Shown here: piece by piece, positions 9,801 through 18,949 of the stretch
Layout of the letters: each line of letters begins with the position of its first letter
How positions within the stretch are numbered: position 1 is the first letter of the stretch
Assembly (NCBI GenBank): GCA_045106765.1
Contig: JBGCFD010000190.1
Location: forward strand, 62,001-126,000
DNA from: CAJQQY01 sp045106765
Lineage (GTDB): Bacteria; Bacteroidota; Bacteroidia; Chitinophagales; Saprospiraceae
Length of the DNA: 64,000 nucleotides
Reading direction: 5' to 3'
Made by a program: the position numbers and the translations under genes
The notes under the pieces: generated by a model
What the model was told of the DNA's origin: nothing
Database searches by the model: none
What the model saw: only the letters and a program-made list of their open reading frames with translations

Positions 9801-9914
9801 ATCCAATTCTGCTCTTGCTTGAGATTCGGTGATAGGAGGGACTTGGGCAAATGTTGAGGATACACTCAACAAACAAAATATAATTGCACAAGCAATAAAT
9901 TTCAATTTCAGCAT
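6810..9914 (-). CDS. Wza-like polysaccharide export protein with multiple SLBB domains
   Basis: The 1034-residue protein has a signal peptide (ending TFAQ near residue 24) and an acidic Glu/Thr-rich linker to about residue 160. The polysaccharide-export domain follows (YVLGAGDKIGISIWG, about 193). About seven SLBB modules follow, each with a G(A/S/E)V(R/K)xPxxY strand and a (A/S)GGL end, up to about residue 950. Two or three central modules are close copies (for example ISGAVRRPSKY and ISGAVRKPSEY). E. coli Wza is about 380 residues with fewer SLBB domains; the long multi-SLBB form is common in Bacteroidota. It heads the operon and probably forms the outer-membrane/periplasmic channel. No lipobox is visible. 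Confidence 0.92.
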   Translation of the reverse strand: MLKLKFIACAIIFCLLSVSSTFAQVPPITESQARAELDKLGMSEEDFRAKLLERGIDIDKIDLNNPQELLKLQRAVEEIEAEEKAKGNTMTSGDTITSGSGETGTTPAIVPIDNAPNVEETVSEEEKEAATTVNEISEGALEGSNVEEVLAEGIKEIPVENLPPSTIYGQHIFRNKDIMSFVEGGSIQAPNTYVLGAGDKIGISIWGISELDIIAEISKDGYIKPQGMSRINLKGITLGKAKELLRSRFSNFYRFGRDQFEVTVTYPRPITVHIVGEVMNSGSFTMPAVNTAFNALAAAGGPSDIGSVRNIKIIRPGGKNKEMDIYEYLLDPTITKDYFLQDNDIIHVGVAEKLISVQGAVRRPFKYELKPKEQLKDLIKYAGGLMPNAYRGNFQVKRFIDDSEKIIDVNYGELINSSRDFSLNGGDAVIIGLIPKPYKNFVEITGSVDLPGRYELEAGMTISKLIGKGVLSEGSRTDVAYLLRTSEDGILKYDKINIENAVTNVQSIENVVLQPKDKLVILSKNNYTDQYEIAISGAVRRPSKYKYNVGDDLKINDLVTLAGGLKEDATSFAYVYRKELAGSQENEYVKIDVKNALENPDSGDNLVLKPNDRVEVFSIFTYKDEFKISISGAVRKPSEYNYDSSEKLKVEDLVILSGGLRPDATDFAYIYRTNPENLKEKEYIRIDIKNAMENPTSPDNLILEPRDQIQILSKLTYIDDFSVKVGGAVRNPGEYQYHPSLTLKDVLTLSGGLKLTASTNRIDIFRMVLNKNETTRSIVATVEVDENLEMSSQQGFKLEPFDQIIVRMVPEFELQKFVTIEGEVKYPGAYALIDDNEKLTNLIKRAGGLTKESFPAGATLYRQDEGTGFVVLRLDKSLKNDKNIHNFILKQGDLITIPKQKDLVAITGATRAVELYPNNIARSGKINVAYHKRKRAKWYVDEYAAGVGENGRNRLITVEYPNGEIKRTKNFLLFKVYPKVVEGAIVKVGVKPSKPPKKEGDRERKKIDWGEVLADSLAQATAILSLVLLIERVN

Positions 9915-9973
9915 TTGTTCTTTTCGTTTTAAATATTGTCAATTTTCGGAAAACACACTCCTGTTTAACATAA

Positions 9974-9985
9974 CGATAATTATCG
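9974..9985. promoter_or_regulatory. 12-bp palindrome upstream of the export operon
   Basis: A perfect palindrome CGATAATTATCG lies about 60 bp upstream of the Wza-like start, within the 216-bp gap to metH. It is a plausible operator, but no regulator can be assigned. Confidence 0.3.
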
Positions 9986-10130
9986 GGCAAACTGTATGTC
10001 CTAAAATGAGTTGGCGGTCAACTTATAAACGCCTGATAATCAACCATTTAGTATGATATTATAACTCTTACATCTCTAAAAAATTTCAAGATGCAATATT
10101 ACAGTTTATATACTTAAATTTTATAATTTA

Positions 10131-13100
10131 TTAGACATCATAATTCAATGTCGGAGCTAGCCACTTTTCAGCTTCTTCGATTCCCATTCCTTTCCGATTC
10201 GCATAATCTTCTAATTGATCCTTTGATATTTGTCCTAACCCAAAATATTTTGATTTTGGATGGGAAAAATACCAACCACTTACAGCCGCCGCTGGATACA
10301 TGGCAAAACTTTCCGTCAACTTAATCGTCGTATTTTTCTCCACATCAAGCATCTTAAATAATTTCGCTTTTTCAGTATGCTCTGGACAAGCTGGATAACC
10401 TGGAGCAGGTCGAATCCCTTGATATTTTTCAGAAATCAAATCTTCATTTGTGAATGATTCCTGGGTAAAAGCCCAAAACTCATTTCTCACTCGCTCATGC
10501 ATTCTTTCGGCAAAAGCTTCTGCTAGTCGGTCCGCTAATGCTTTTAATAAAATCGCATTATAGTCATCATGATCTGCCTCGAATTTTTTCACCCATTTTT
10601 CAATTCCAATTCCAGTCGTGACTGCAAATGAACCAATGTAATCTGCTTTTCCACTTTCTTTTGGAGCAATAAAATCTGTTAAGGAAAAATTCTTTTGACC
10701 AGGTGCTTTTTGTCTTTGCTGTCGAAGATTATTTAATGTTTCAAGGATATCTTTGCGATTCTCACTAGTATAAATTTCCAAATCATCCTCGTTAACTGCA
10801 TTGGCTGGGAAAAACCCAATGACAGCTTTTGCCGATAACCATTTCTCATCAATTATTCTACGAAGCATACTTTGAGCATCGTTGAATAATTTTTTTGCCT
10901 CCTCTCCTACGAATGAATCTTCAAAAATTGCTGGATATTTCCCACGCAATTCCCAAGTCGAAAAGAAAGGCGTCCAATCAATATATTCTGATAATTCTTC
11001 CAAGGAATAATCCTCGAAAACCTTAGTCCCTAAAAATGTTGGTTTGGGTGGATCGTAATTTTCCCAATCCAATTGCAATTTATTTTCTCTTGCTTTTTTA
11101 AGTGTCAAATACTTTTTAGAAGATTTTCGATTTCCTCGTAATTCTCGAACTCGATCATATTCTTTTTTGATATTTAAAATAAAATCATTTCGAGTATCAT
11201 CATCTTGACTCAACAAGGAACTTGCTACAGCAACACTTCTCGAAGCATCTAAAACATGTACCGTTGTACCTTTATATTGTGGCTCAACTTTTACAGCAGT
11301 ATGTGTTTTTGAAGTCGTTGCTCCTCCAATCATCAATGGAATTTTCATATTCAAGCGTTCCATCTCTTTCGCTACATAAACCATCTCATCTAAAGAAGGT
11401 GTAATCAATCCGCTTAGACCAATAATGTCCACATTTTCTTCTCTCGCTTTTTTCAAAATATTATCGCAACTGACCATAACACCCATGTCGATGATTTCAT
11501 AATTATTACATCCGAGCACTACACCTACGATATTTTTTCCAATATCATGGACATCTCCTTTTACCGTCGCCATTAATATTTTTCCTTTGGAAGAACTCTC
11601 TCCATCTTGTTTCAATGCTTCGATAAATGGATTCAAATGTGCTACTGCTTTTTTCATCACCCGAGCACTTTTGACTACCTGTGGTAAAAACATCTTTCCA
11701 GAGCCAAACAAATCTCCCACGACATTCATTCCATTCATCAACGAACCTTCAATTACTTCCAACGGATGATTCGATTCTAATCTTGCTTCTTCCGTATCTT
11801 CCACAATGAATTCTGTGATTCCTCGAACCAATGAATGTGTCAACCTTTCTTGCAATGGTTTTTCTCTCCAACTCAAATCTTTTACAATCTGCTTTCCACC
11901 TCCTTTTACTCGTTCAGCATAATCTGTCAAAGCCTCGGTCGCATTCTCAGTTCGATTAAATAAAACGTCTTCAACAAGTGTCAATAATTCTTTTGGAACA
12001 TCAGAATAGACTTCCATCATCCCTGCATTTACAATTCCCATATCCATTCCTGCCCCAACCGCATGATATAAAAATGCCGCATGCATCGCCTCACGAACCG
12101 CATTATTTCCACGGAAAGAAAACGAAATATTACTCACTCCCCCACTCACTTTTGCGCCAGGACATTGCTCTTTAATTTGGCGAGTTGCTTCGATAAAATT
12201 GATCGCATATTCATTGTGTTCTTCAATTCCTGTTGCTACCGCAAAAATATTTGGATCAAAAATAATGTCTTGTGGTTTAAAGCCAACTTGATCTACTAAG
12301 ATATCATAAGCTCTTTTACAAATCTCCACTTTTCGTTCAATTGTATCCGCTTGTCCTTCTTCATCAAATGCCATCACAACTGCCGCCGCTCCATATCGTC
12401 TAACAATTTTTGCTTGCTTGATAAATTGATCAACTCCCTCTTTCATCGAAATCGAATTCACCACACATTTACCTTGTACGCATTTCAATCCTGCTTCGAT
12501 TACCTCAAACTTGGATGAATCAATCATGATCGGCAACTTCGAGATATCTGGTTCTGATGCGATTAAATTAAGGAAGGTCACCATTGCTTCTTTCGAATCC
12601 AGTAATCCTTCATCCATATTCACATCTATGATTTGAGCACCACCTTCTACTTGTTGTTGTGCAACACTTAATGCTTCTGCATAATCTCCTGACTTAATTA
12701 ATCGAGCAAATTTTCGAGAACCAGTTACATTTGTTCGTTCTCCAACATTCACAAAGTTAGTTTCCGGACGAATCGTCAATGGTTCCAAACCACTTAATTG
12801 AGTATAGCCTGGAAGCGTTGGAATTTCTCTTGGTGCAATACCTTTAACACCTTCCGCCATCGCATTAATATGGTCAGGCGTTGTTCCGCAACATCCACCT
12901 ATTATATTGACAAAATTACTAGTCGCAAAATCTCGAATATATTGCTGCATTTCTTCTGCACTTTGATCGTACTCTCCAAATTCATTAGGTAAGCCAGCAT
13001 TCGGATAGGCACTCACAAAACAGTCTGCCACCTTTGAAAGTGTTTGAATATGTGGTCGCATTTCTGGAGCACCCAAAGCACAATTAAATCCAACACTAAA

Positions 13101-13808
13101 TAAATCCAGATGACTTACCGAAATCCAAAATGCCTCCGCAGTTTGTCCTGAAAGTGTTCGTCCACTCGCATCAGTAATTGTTCCCGAAACCATAATTGGT
13201 AACTTCTCCCCTCTTTCATCAAACAATTGATCGATGGCATAAAGTGCTGCTTTGGCATTCAATGTATCAAAGATCGTTTCCACTAAAAGTAGATCCACTC
13301 CTCCATCCATCAAGCCTCTTGCTTGCTCGTAATATGCATCTTTCAATTGATCAAAAGTCACCGCTCGATAACCTGGATTATTTACGTCAGGCGAAAGCGA
13401 TGCCGTCCGATTGGTAGGACCAAAAGCGCCTGCAACAAAACGTGGTTTCTCAGGTGTTTTCTCTGTATAAAAGTCAGCTGCTCGTCGAGCTGCTTTAGCA
13501 GATTCCAAATTCATTTCATAGGCCAACTCCTCCATTTCATAATCCGCCTGAGCAATCGAAGTTGCACTAAATGTATTCGTTTCGATGATATCAGAACCTG
13601 CTTCTAAATAGGCCTTATGAATTGCCTCAATCACATCAGGTCGAGTGATTGAAAGAAGGTCATTATTTCCTTTGATATCCAAGTGAAAATCAGCAAAGCG
13701 TTCGCCTCGATAATCTTTCTCTTCCAACTGGTATTCTTGAATCATCGTACCCATTGCACCGTCAAGTACAAGAATTCTTTCCTTCGCTATTTTATGGATG
13801 TTTTTCAT
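10131..13808 (-). CDS. metH: Cobalamin-dependent methionine synthase
   Basis: MetH methylates homocysteine using methyltetrahydrofolate and cobalamin. All four modules are present in 1225 residues, the usual length: homocysteine-binding domain with zinc cysteines GGCCGTTPDHI (about 305), pterin domain (FVNVGERTNVTGSRKF), cobalamin domain with GDVHDIGKN, whose His754 matches the axial His759 of E. coli MetH, and the AdoMet reactivation domain with RPAPGYPACPEHTEK near the C-terminus. The 108-bp upstream gap is too short for a cobalamin riboswitch. A housekeeping gene this close to the plasmid-type origin is a striking context. Confidence 0.98.
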   Translation of the reverse strand: MKNIHKIAKERILVLDGAMGTMIQEYQLEEKDYRGERFADFHLDIKGNNDLLSITRPDVIEAIHKAYLEAGSDIIETNTFSATSIAQADYEMEELAYEMNLESAKAARRAADFYTEKTPEKPRFVAGAFGPTNRTASLSPDVNNPGYRAVTFDQLKDAYYEQARGLMDGGVDLLLVETIFDTLNAKAALYAIDQLFDERGEKLPIMVSGTITDASGRTLSGQTAEAFWISVSHLDLFSVGFNCALGAPEMRPHIQTLSKVADCFVSAYPNAGLPNEFGEYDQSAEEMQQYIRDFATSNFVNIIGGCCGTTPDHINAMAEGVKGIAPREIPTLPGYTQLSGLEPLTIRPETNFVNVGERTNVTGSRKFARLIKSGDYAEALSVAQQQVEGGAQIIDVNMDEGLLDSKEAMVTFLNLIASEPDISKLPIMIDSSKFEVIEAGLKCVQGKCVVNSISMKEGVDQFIKQAKIVRRYGAAAVVMAFDEEGQADTIERKVEICKRAYDILVDQVGFKPQDIIFDPNIFAVATGIEEHNEYAINFIEATRQIKEQCPGAKVSGGVSNISFSFRGNNAVREAMHAAFLYHAVGAGMDMGIVNAGMMEVYSDVPKELLTLVEDVLFNRTENATEALTDYAERVKGGGKQIVKDLSWREKPLQERLTHSLVRGITEFIVEDTEEARLESNHPLEVIEGSLMNGMNVVGDLFGSGKMFLPQVVKSARVMKKAVAHLNPFIEALKQDGESSSKGKILMATVKGDVHDIGKNIVGVVLGCNNYEIIDMGVMVSCDNILKKAREENVDIIGLSGLITPSLDEMVYVAKEMERLNMKIPLMIGGATTSKTHTAVKVEPQYKGTTVHVLDASRSVAVASSLLSQDDDTRNDFILNIKKEYDRVRELRGNRKSSKKYLTLKKARENKLQLDWENYDPPKPTFLGTKVFEDYSLEELSEYIDWTPFFSTWELRGKYPAIFEDSFVGEEAKKLFNDAQSMLRRIIDEKWLSAKAVIGFFPANAVNEDDLEIYTSENRKDILETLNNLRQQRQKAPGQKNFSLTDFIAPKESGKADYIGSFAVTTGIGIEKWVKKFEADHDDYNAILLKALADRLAEAFAERMHERVRNEFWAFTQESFTNEDLISEKYQGIRPAPGYPACPEHTEKAKLFKMLDVEKNTTIKLTESFAMYPAAAVSGWYFSHPKSKYFGLGQISKDQLEDYANRKGMGIEEAEKWLAPTLNYDV

Positions 13809-13916
13809 ATATCTAGTCTCTTACTTATTTGAGTTCTTAAAAATCAAGCAAAAATAAGAAGTTTGAGTAATTTTTTTGTGCAAAAAAATTGTTTTTTACG
13901 ATTTTGAAGAATCGTT

Positions 13917-14678
13917 TTATTTGTCGATCCATCGACGCAAAGCAGCAGTTCGACTCGCACTTGAAATCAATTTTTCTTTAAAATTCCTCAAACTGACACT
14001 CAATCGATCATTAAAATAGTTTTCTAATTTTTCAATAAAATTAACATTGATTATTTCACTTCGATTTAGCCTGAAAAAAACAGTTGGATTCAACAATTGT
14101 TCAAGTTCATTTAGCGAATGATTTAAAGTAAATTTCTTTTGATTTTTAGTGATGCAAAAAACCAAACCCTCCTCTGCCCGAATAAAAGCAATTTCATCTA
14201 CATTGATGATAAAAATCCCTTTGGCAGTTTTTACCGCAAAACGTTTTTTAAAATCTTTTTCATTACGAGAAAAGGAGGTTTTGATTTTATCCATTAAAAA
14301 ATCATCAAAGTTTTTAAAGTTGTTTTTTAATTGCTCATACTTTCCCATCGCCTGCTGAAATGCTTTGAAATCAAAGGGTTTAAGCAAATACGCAATCCCG
14401 TTTTCATTAAATGCTTTCATCAAAAATTCATCATAAGCTGTCGCAAAAATGATCGGGCAAGTAATTTTTTTATGTTGAAAAAAAGAAAAAACATTGCCAT
14501 CCAATAATTCAATATCTGAAAAAATTAAATCAGGTATTTCATTTTTCTCAAACCAATCTAAGCATGCTCGGATACTATCAAGCGTTGCCAAAATTTCAAC
14601 TTCCGAATCATATTTTTTAATAAAATTCGTCAGTTTTTCAGCTGCTAAAATTTCGTCTTCGATGATGATGATTTTCAT
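13917..14678 (-). CDS. LytTR-family response regulator
   Basis: The 253-residue protein has an N-terminal receiver domain with acidic pocket IIEDE and a phospho-acceptor in FSDIELLDG (about residue 56), then a LytTR DNA-binding domain from about 145 (FAVKTAKGIFIINVDEIAFI; FFRLNRSEIINVNFIEKL). LytTR proteins bind imperfect direct repeats as activators. It follows the LytS-type kinase gene by 116 bp in the same direction, so they form a two-component pair. Its target genes cannot be read from the window; metH downstream or the Wzi gene upstream are possible but unproven. Confidence 0.92.
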   Translation of the reverse strand: MKIIIIEDEILAAEKLTNFIKKYDSEVEILATLDSIRACLDWFEKNEIPDLIFSDIELLDGNVFSFFQHKKITCPIIFATAYDEFLMKAFNENGIAYLLKPFDFKAFQQAMGKYEQLKNNFKNFDDFLMDKIKTSFSRNEKDFKKRFAVKTAKGIFIINVDEIAFIRAEEGLVFCITKNQKKFTLNHSLNELEQLLNPTVFFRLNRSEIINVNFIEKLENYFNDRLSVSLRNFKEKLISSASRTAALRRWIDK

Positions 14679-14794
14679 GCTGAAGTAGTTTTATAGTTCT
14701 TTGACACATCCTGTGTTTTAAGTCAGCTAAAAGTTGAAAATAACACTTCCATCGGTCGTTTTTATTTCCAACTTTTGTCTGACCACGGAATTTG

Positions 14795-15826
14795 TCAAAG
14801 AACGGTTTTTATTAGTGGAATTCTTACTTCAAATTTTCCATTTTCTTTGACAATTTTAATCGAAGTATTCGTCAGCATTTGATATCGTAAATTCAAATTT
14901 TTTAATCCACTTCCAATGGATTCAACTGGATCAAATTTTGGTCGAATTTCATTTTGTACAATCAGAAAATTTCCTTCAATATTCATTTCTATTTTTAGCG
15001 GAGCGGCATAAAAACCTTCATTATGCTTAACAGCATTTTCGATCAATCCTTGCAAAGATGCTGGCAAAATTGAATATTGTGACTCTTCCCCTTTTCCTAA
15101 ATTTTGATGGATCTGATAAGCTTCGCCAAATCGTTTTTTTAGTAAAAAAACGTAGTCATTCAAAAAATCTAACTCTTCTGAAAGATTCACAAAGTCTTTG
15201 TTTTTACTTTTTAACAAATAACGATAGAGTTTGGAAAAACGAGTAATAAATTCATCTGCTGCATCTCTATCTTTTTTTATCAAAGAAGACAATACATTTA
15301 AATTATTGAATAAAAAATGTGGATTGATTTGCGCCTTGAGTAATTGTAATTCTGCTTGCGCTTTTTCATTTTCAAGTTCTAAATATTTTCTTTTAAAATC
15401 ATAATATTGAACACCCAATAGAAGTGACGAAATAAAAACGGTATGAAAAATTTCGGTAAAAGTTTGTTTTTGAATTTGAAATAATACAATCGTCCAATCG
15501 TTTTCTAAATCTGGAAAACTAAATTTTCCAACTTCAAAAAATTCATTTAAACCGTAATAGACAAAAACCGTAATCAGATTTCCAAGCCCAACTAAAATTG
15601 CCAATTGAATTATTTTTTTAGGCGTAAAATATTTTTGGAAAATGTAAAACACCATTAAAAAAACAACAGGTGCATCTACAATCATCACTATCAGAATCCA
15701 TTGTAATGTCTCCAACAAACTGCGTTCTGCTTGCCTTTGTCCAATAAAAAATATCCCTACAAACCAAATCAGGCAATAGATGAAAATATATCTCCGCTTT
15801 TTAAAATAAAAATCTCTAAACCACAT
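14795..15826 (-). CDS. LytS/YehU-type sensor histidine kinase
   Basis: The 343-residue kinase has four N-terminal transmembrane helices (about 13-29, 40-62, 73-95 and 118-138), a short coiled coil, and the His_kinase motif LLKAQINPHFLFNNLN with the phosphorylated His near residue 168. An ATPase region follows (PASLQGLIENAVKHN for the N box, ESIGSGLKNL for the G box). There is no large extracytoplasmic sensor domain, so the signal is probably membrane-derived. It precedes and pairs with the LytTR regulator. An imperfect inverted repeat around AAAAGTTG in the gap between them may be a weak attenuator. Confidence 0.92.
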   Translation of the reverse strand: MWFRDFYFKKRRYIFIYCLIWFVGIFFIGQRQAERSLLETLQWILIVMIVDAPVVFLMVFYIFQKYFTPKKIIQLAILVGLGNLITVFVYYGLNEFFEVGKFSFPDLENDWTIVLFQIQKQTFTEIFHTVFISSLLLGVQYYDFKRKYLELENEKAQAELQLLKAQINPHFLFNNLNVLSSLIKKDRDAADEFITRFSKLYRYLLKSKNKDFVNLSEELDFLNDYVFLLKKRFGEAYQIHQNLGKGEESQYSILPASLQGLIENAVKHNEGFYAAPLKIEMNIEGNFLIVQNEIRPKFDPVESIGSGLKNLNLRYQMLTNTSIKIVKENGKFEVRIPLIKTVL

Positions 15827-15985
15827 AATTTAATTCGTTAGACCTTTTACGACTGACGTTGGATGTACTTGAAACGCAGATTAAACTTAGCGTTTCTTTT
15901 CTTTTTTCTACATATAAAAAATTTAAACTATGGGTTTTTTAAGGTGAGTTAAGTGTTTTTTCAAATGAATAAAAAACTGAATGCG

Positions 15986-17749
15986 TCAAAAATCCATTCG
16001 AGTCCTTCCTATATTCATTCTAAAACCACCTCCGATGTAATTAGTTGTATTGTCAAGTGCATCATTTTCGCTATCCATTTTTCGATAAAAAAAATGAGCA
16101 TCGATGTACATATTATGATAGATTTGATAGCTCGCATCGATTCCGATGATGATGGTATTTGTTCCGACACCTTGTCCGATTTCATTTCCATATTCAAGTT
16201 CTCTCGTCAAGTGAGTTGTCAAAATATTACTTCCCCAATTTTCAGAAACAGTATCTTCCCCATAATTCATAAAAAGTATTCGACTATCAAAAACTAATTT
16301 GTGAAATGGTTGATATCGTAATTTTAAAAGAAGTTCTTTAAAATTTGCACCTAGCGGATGAGCCAGCGGTTGATTAAAATGAGAATAACTCGCCGAACTA
16401 TCTCGATGCGTGTAAGTGAATGGGCGAGCAAGATTATATTCAATTTGAGCATCTAAATGGTCGATTCCAAAAACGTCAACATATTTCAATCCTGCTTGAA
16501 TTCCATATTTATTCGCCCACCAACCGTTTCGTTCAATAAACAATTCATTGAAGTCAAATTCATCTAAAATAAACTGTCCGTATATTTGAAATCGATTAAA
16601 TAAATTCCATTTTACATTAGCACCTAACAAAACATTGTCAGGACTTCCAATCGCACCTTCAACGGTTCGATATAAAATTAATGGATTTAAATAATGAAAC
16701 TCAAAATTGTTATTTCGACTAAACATAACTGCTTCATAAATTCCAAATGTCAAGTTTTTGGTCAAGTTAAAATTCAAAAAATGCGCAGCCATATATTTTT
16801 TTGGCAATAAATTATCTCCAATAATATCTCTAGTCCCAACAGGTGACAACTCTGCAAAAATATTTTGATAATGAAATTTCCAAACTCTTGTATTCAATTT
16901 CAGGTATAAATAATTATTTGCAAAGTCCGAAAGTAACATGGATCGTTCCCCCTCTCCTATTTTATTTTTTCCGTAGCCTAACTGAACACCTACATGTTTC
17001 GTTACATTAAAGCCGAGGTAACTTTCAGAATTCAAATAATCATATCCATTCGAAATATCGAAAATGGTACTATTATAACCTTTAAAAAACCCTTGCCCTG
17101 GAACCGCTCGATCTTGTTGTACTCGACGATTGACATAACTTGGAAACCTTGCCTGTGATTCCACAATATTTGAATAAAAAAAGATTCGATCATCAATTCC
17201 TCCTCGCACCTCAATTCCTCTTCGGTTCAAAAAAACTAGTTCAGGATCTTCTGAGTCTTGTCCCATTTTAAAATCAATCATTGGATTAATTTTAAGGTGG
17301 AAATGTTTGGTGTGTGCTTCGTAAAAATTTGCAGGAGTTCGATAGAAGTATTTTAAAATAGGTTTTTCTCTAGCAGAATATCTTTTTTCGGTTCGACTCA
17401 TTTTGGCAATCGACTCCTCCCCTTCTTTTTGTCCAGCCAAAGTTGTTGGAAATTCAGTTAATCCTAACCATTCATTATTATCTCTAAAAATGTAATTCAA
17501 ATCTCTCACATCCAAAATTGACAGTCCTTCAAAAGCCGTGTCTACTTCCATCGCATAATTAGTAATATCACGACGTAAATAATATTTTATTGAAGAATGA
17601 AAAGGTATGGGTATCCCTGTTTTAATTTCTAAACGGTCCATAATATGGTAAGCATCATTTCCAAAAGGAACGATTGTTCCTTGACTACTCACCTTATTAT
17701 GTGTAAACAGGAAAGTTAGAATTAGGGAAATTCTAAATAATTGAATCAT
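15986..17749 (-). CDS. Outer-membrane beta-barrel protein, Wzi/RemB-like
   Basis: The 587-residue protein has a signal peptide (hydrophobic 3-17) and many amphipathic beta-strands rich in Asn, Tyr and Phe, ending in MNIGRTRMDF, a typical barrel C-terminus. The stretch FEFHYLNPLILYRTVEGAIG, followed by SPDNVLLGANVKW and NGWWANKYGIQAGLKY, resembles the capsule-assembly Wzi family and the flavobacterial gliding protein RemB. Wzi anchors capsule to the outer membrane. This fits the glycan loci on either side, although it is transcribed separately from them. Assignment rests on recalled family motifs, so it is good but not certain. Confidence 0.75.
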   Translation of the reverse strand: MIQLFRISLILTFLFTHNKVSSQGTIVPFGNDAYHIMDRLEIKTGIPIPFHSSIKYYLRRDITNYAMEVDTAFEGLSILDVRDLNYIFRDNNEWLGLTEFPTTLAGQKEGEESIAKMSRTEKRYSAREKPILKYFYRTPANFYEAHTKHFHLKINPMIDFKMGQDSEDPELVFLNRRGIEVRGGIDDRIFFYSNIVESQARFPSYVNRRVQQDRAVPGQGFFKGYNSTIFDISNGYDYLNSESYLGFNVTKHVGVQLGYGKNKIGEGERSMLLSDFANNYLYLKLNTRVWKFHYQNIFAELSPVGTRDIIGDNLLPKKYMAAHFLNFNLTKNLTFGIYEAVMFSRNNNFEFHYLNPLILYRTVEGAIGSPDNVLLGANVKWNLFNRFQIYGQFILDEFDFNELFIERNGWWANKYGIQAGLKYVDVFGIDHLDAQIEYNLARPFTYTHRDSSASYSHFNQPLAHPLGANFKELLLKLRYQPFHKLVFDSRILFMNYGEDTVSENWGSNILTTHLTRELEYGNEIGQGVGTNTIIIGIDASYQIYHNMYIDAHFFYRKMDSENDALDNTTNYIGGGFRMNIGRTRMDF

Positions 17750-17805
17750 TTATTTTTTAGATTAGATCGGTTGTAAAATATTTGGCAAAGAAAAAATAAG
17801 TATCC

Positions 17806-18219
17806 CTACCCTTTCTTCAAGTCTTTTTCTATCAATCTCAAAACATAATCACGCATACTCATTCGAGTTTGAATCGATTTGATTTTGAGTTGAAGATGCA
17901 TTTCTTCAGGTGTGTCAATGGTCATGCGAACCATTCGCCCTTTTGCTGGTTTGGTTTCTTTTTTAGCAACCTTAGCTTTTGCCTTAGGCTTAGGTTCTTC
18001 CGTTATTGACGGCTCAATTTTTTCTTTGGCTTCTACATTGGATGTGATTTCAAGATTCTCTTTATCGATTGTTTTACTATGAATCTCATCTACCTTTGTT
18101 TTAACTACTTCAGGATCTTTAGCTGTTTTTTTCAAAGGAATTTTAGGTGCTAACTTAACCTCTTCTACTTTACTATTTTTCTTAAGCGTTGAACTGATAT
18201 TGAATTTTTTCTTTGCCAT
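17806..18219 (-). CDS. Small RHH-type partition protein, partner of ParA
   Basis: The 137-residue protein has a disordered Lys/Pro/Ala-rich N-terminal arm and a C-terminal ribbon-helix-helix: strand GRMVRMTIDTPEEMHLQL, then helices IKSIQTRMSMRDYVLRLIEK. Its position 47 bp after a ParA ATPase gene, with the same direction, is that of ParG/ParB-like centromere-binding proteins of type Ib plasmid partition systems. In that family the flexible arm stimulates the ATPase and the RHH binds DNA repeats; candidate repeats lie just upstream of parA. Sequence identity to known ParG is not assessable here. Confidence 0.7.
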   Translation of the reverse strand: MAKKKFNISSTLKKNSKVEEVKLAPKIPLKKTAKDPEVVKTKVDEIHSKTIDKENLEITSNVEAKEKIEPSITEEPKPKAKAKVAKKETKPAKGRMVRMTIDTPEEMHLQLKIKSIQTRMSMRDYVLRLIEKDLKKG

Positions 18220-18266
18220 TTTTAGATGATTTCTTAATTAAAAAATAAATGAACCCTTCTCCCCTA

Positions 18267-18899
18267 TTATGAAATAATTTTGAGTACCTCATTCGCCAAG
18301 GCAGTTACCTCTTTTTTTGCTTTAGCATCTTTATATTCATACACTCCCATTCCCATCACAACTGCTTCTTCGTAAGCAATTCGATGGCGTAGGGTTGATT
18401 TCAATGTATCAATCTCTAATTCAGCTAACGCTTCTTTAATACTTTGATTAAGACTAACTCTTGAATTAAATTCATTGAGAATAAAAAATGCTTTCACATC
18501 TTCTTTTAAAGCTTTGGCTTGATCATATTTTTCAATAAATTTTTCAGTAGCCCAAATGTCCAAACCACTTGGTCGGATCGGAATCAAAACGATGTCACCC
18601 AAAATAATAATCGTACTCACCAATTTTGACAAGGAAGGTGTTCCATCAATCACAACGATGTCATAATCTTTTTCTAACTGTTTAATATTTTTACGAAGTG
18701 CATCACTAGTCCCAATTCCCATGACTGTGATATGTGGATGTTCTTCGTCCCGAATCCCGGACCAATGAACTGAACTTGCATTGGTATCTGTATCCACAAT
18801 AGCTACTTTGTAACCCATGTGCGAAAAACAAACTGCTAAATTTTGAGAAATCGTGGACTTCCCTACTCCACCTTTAAGACTGGTAACTGAAATAATCAT
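18267..18899 (-). CDS. parA: ParA-family partition ATPase
   Basis: The 210-residue protein is a deviant-Walker-A ATPase: SLKGGVGKSTISQNLA (residues 7-22) with the signature lysine, Walker B DIVVIDGTPSL, and DTDTNASSVHW. It lacks the N-terminal helix-turn-helix of type Ia ParA, so it is a short type Ib (ParF-like) plasmid ATPase. It moves or positions replicon copies together with a DNA-bound partner, probably the RHH protein encoded next. It is divergent from the rep gene, with the 1.3 kb origin region between them. The gap to the Wzi gene downstream of the pair is only 56 bp. Confidence 0.9.
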   Translation of the reverse strand: MIISVTSLKGGVGKSTISQNLAVCFSHMGYKVAIVDTDTNASSVHWSGIRDEEHPHITVMGIGTSDALRKNIKQLEKDYDIVVIDGTPSLSKLVSTIIILGDIVLIPIRPSGLDIWATEKFIEKYDQAKALKEDVKAFFILNEFNSRVSLNQSIKEALAELEIDTLKSTLRHRIAYEEAVVMGMGVYEYKDAKAKKEVTALANEVLKIIS

Positions 18900-18949
18900 T
18901 CGTGTTTAATTTTTTTAAATACTGAAATAAGTTTTCACAGAAACACGAA

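Noticed and set aside
13809..13916. Cobalamin riboswitch upstream of metH
   Set aside because: Only 108 bp separate metH from the previous gene, and no B12-box-like sequence is visible; a cobalamin riboswitch needs more space.
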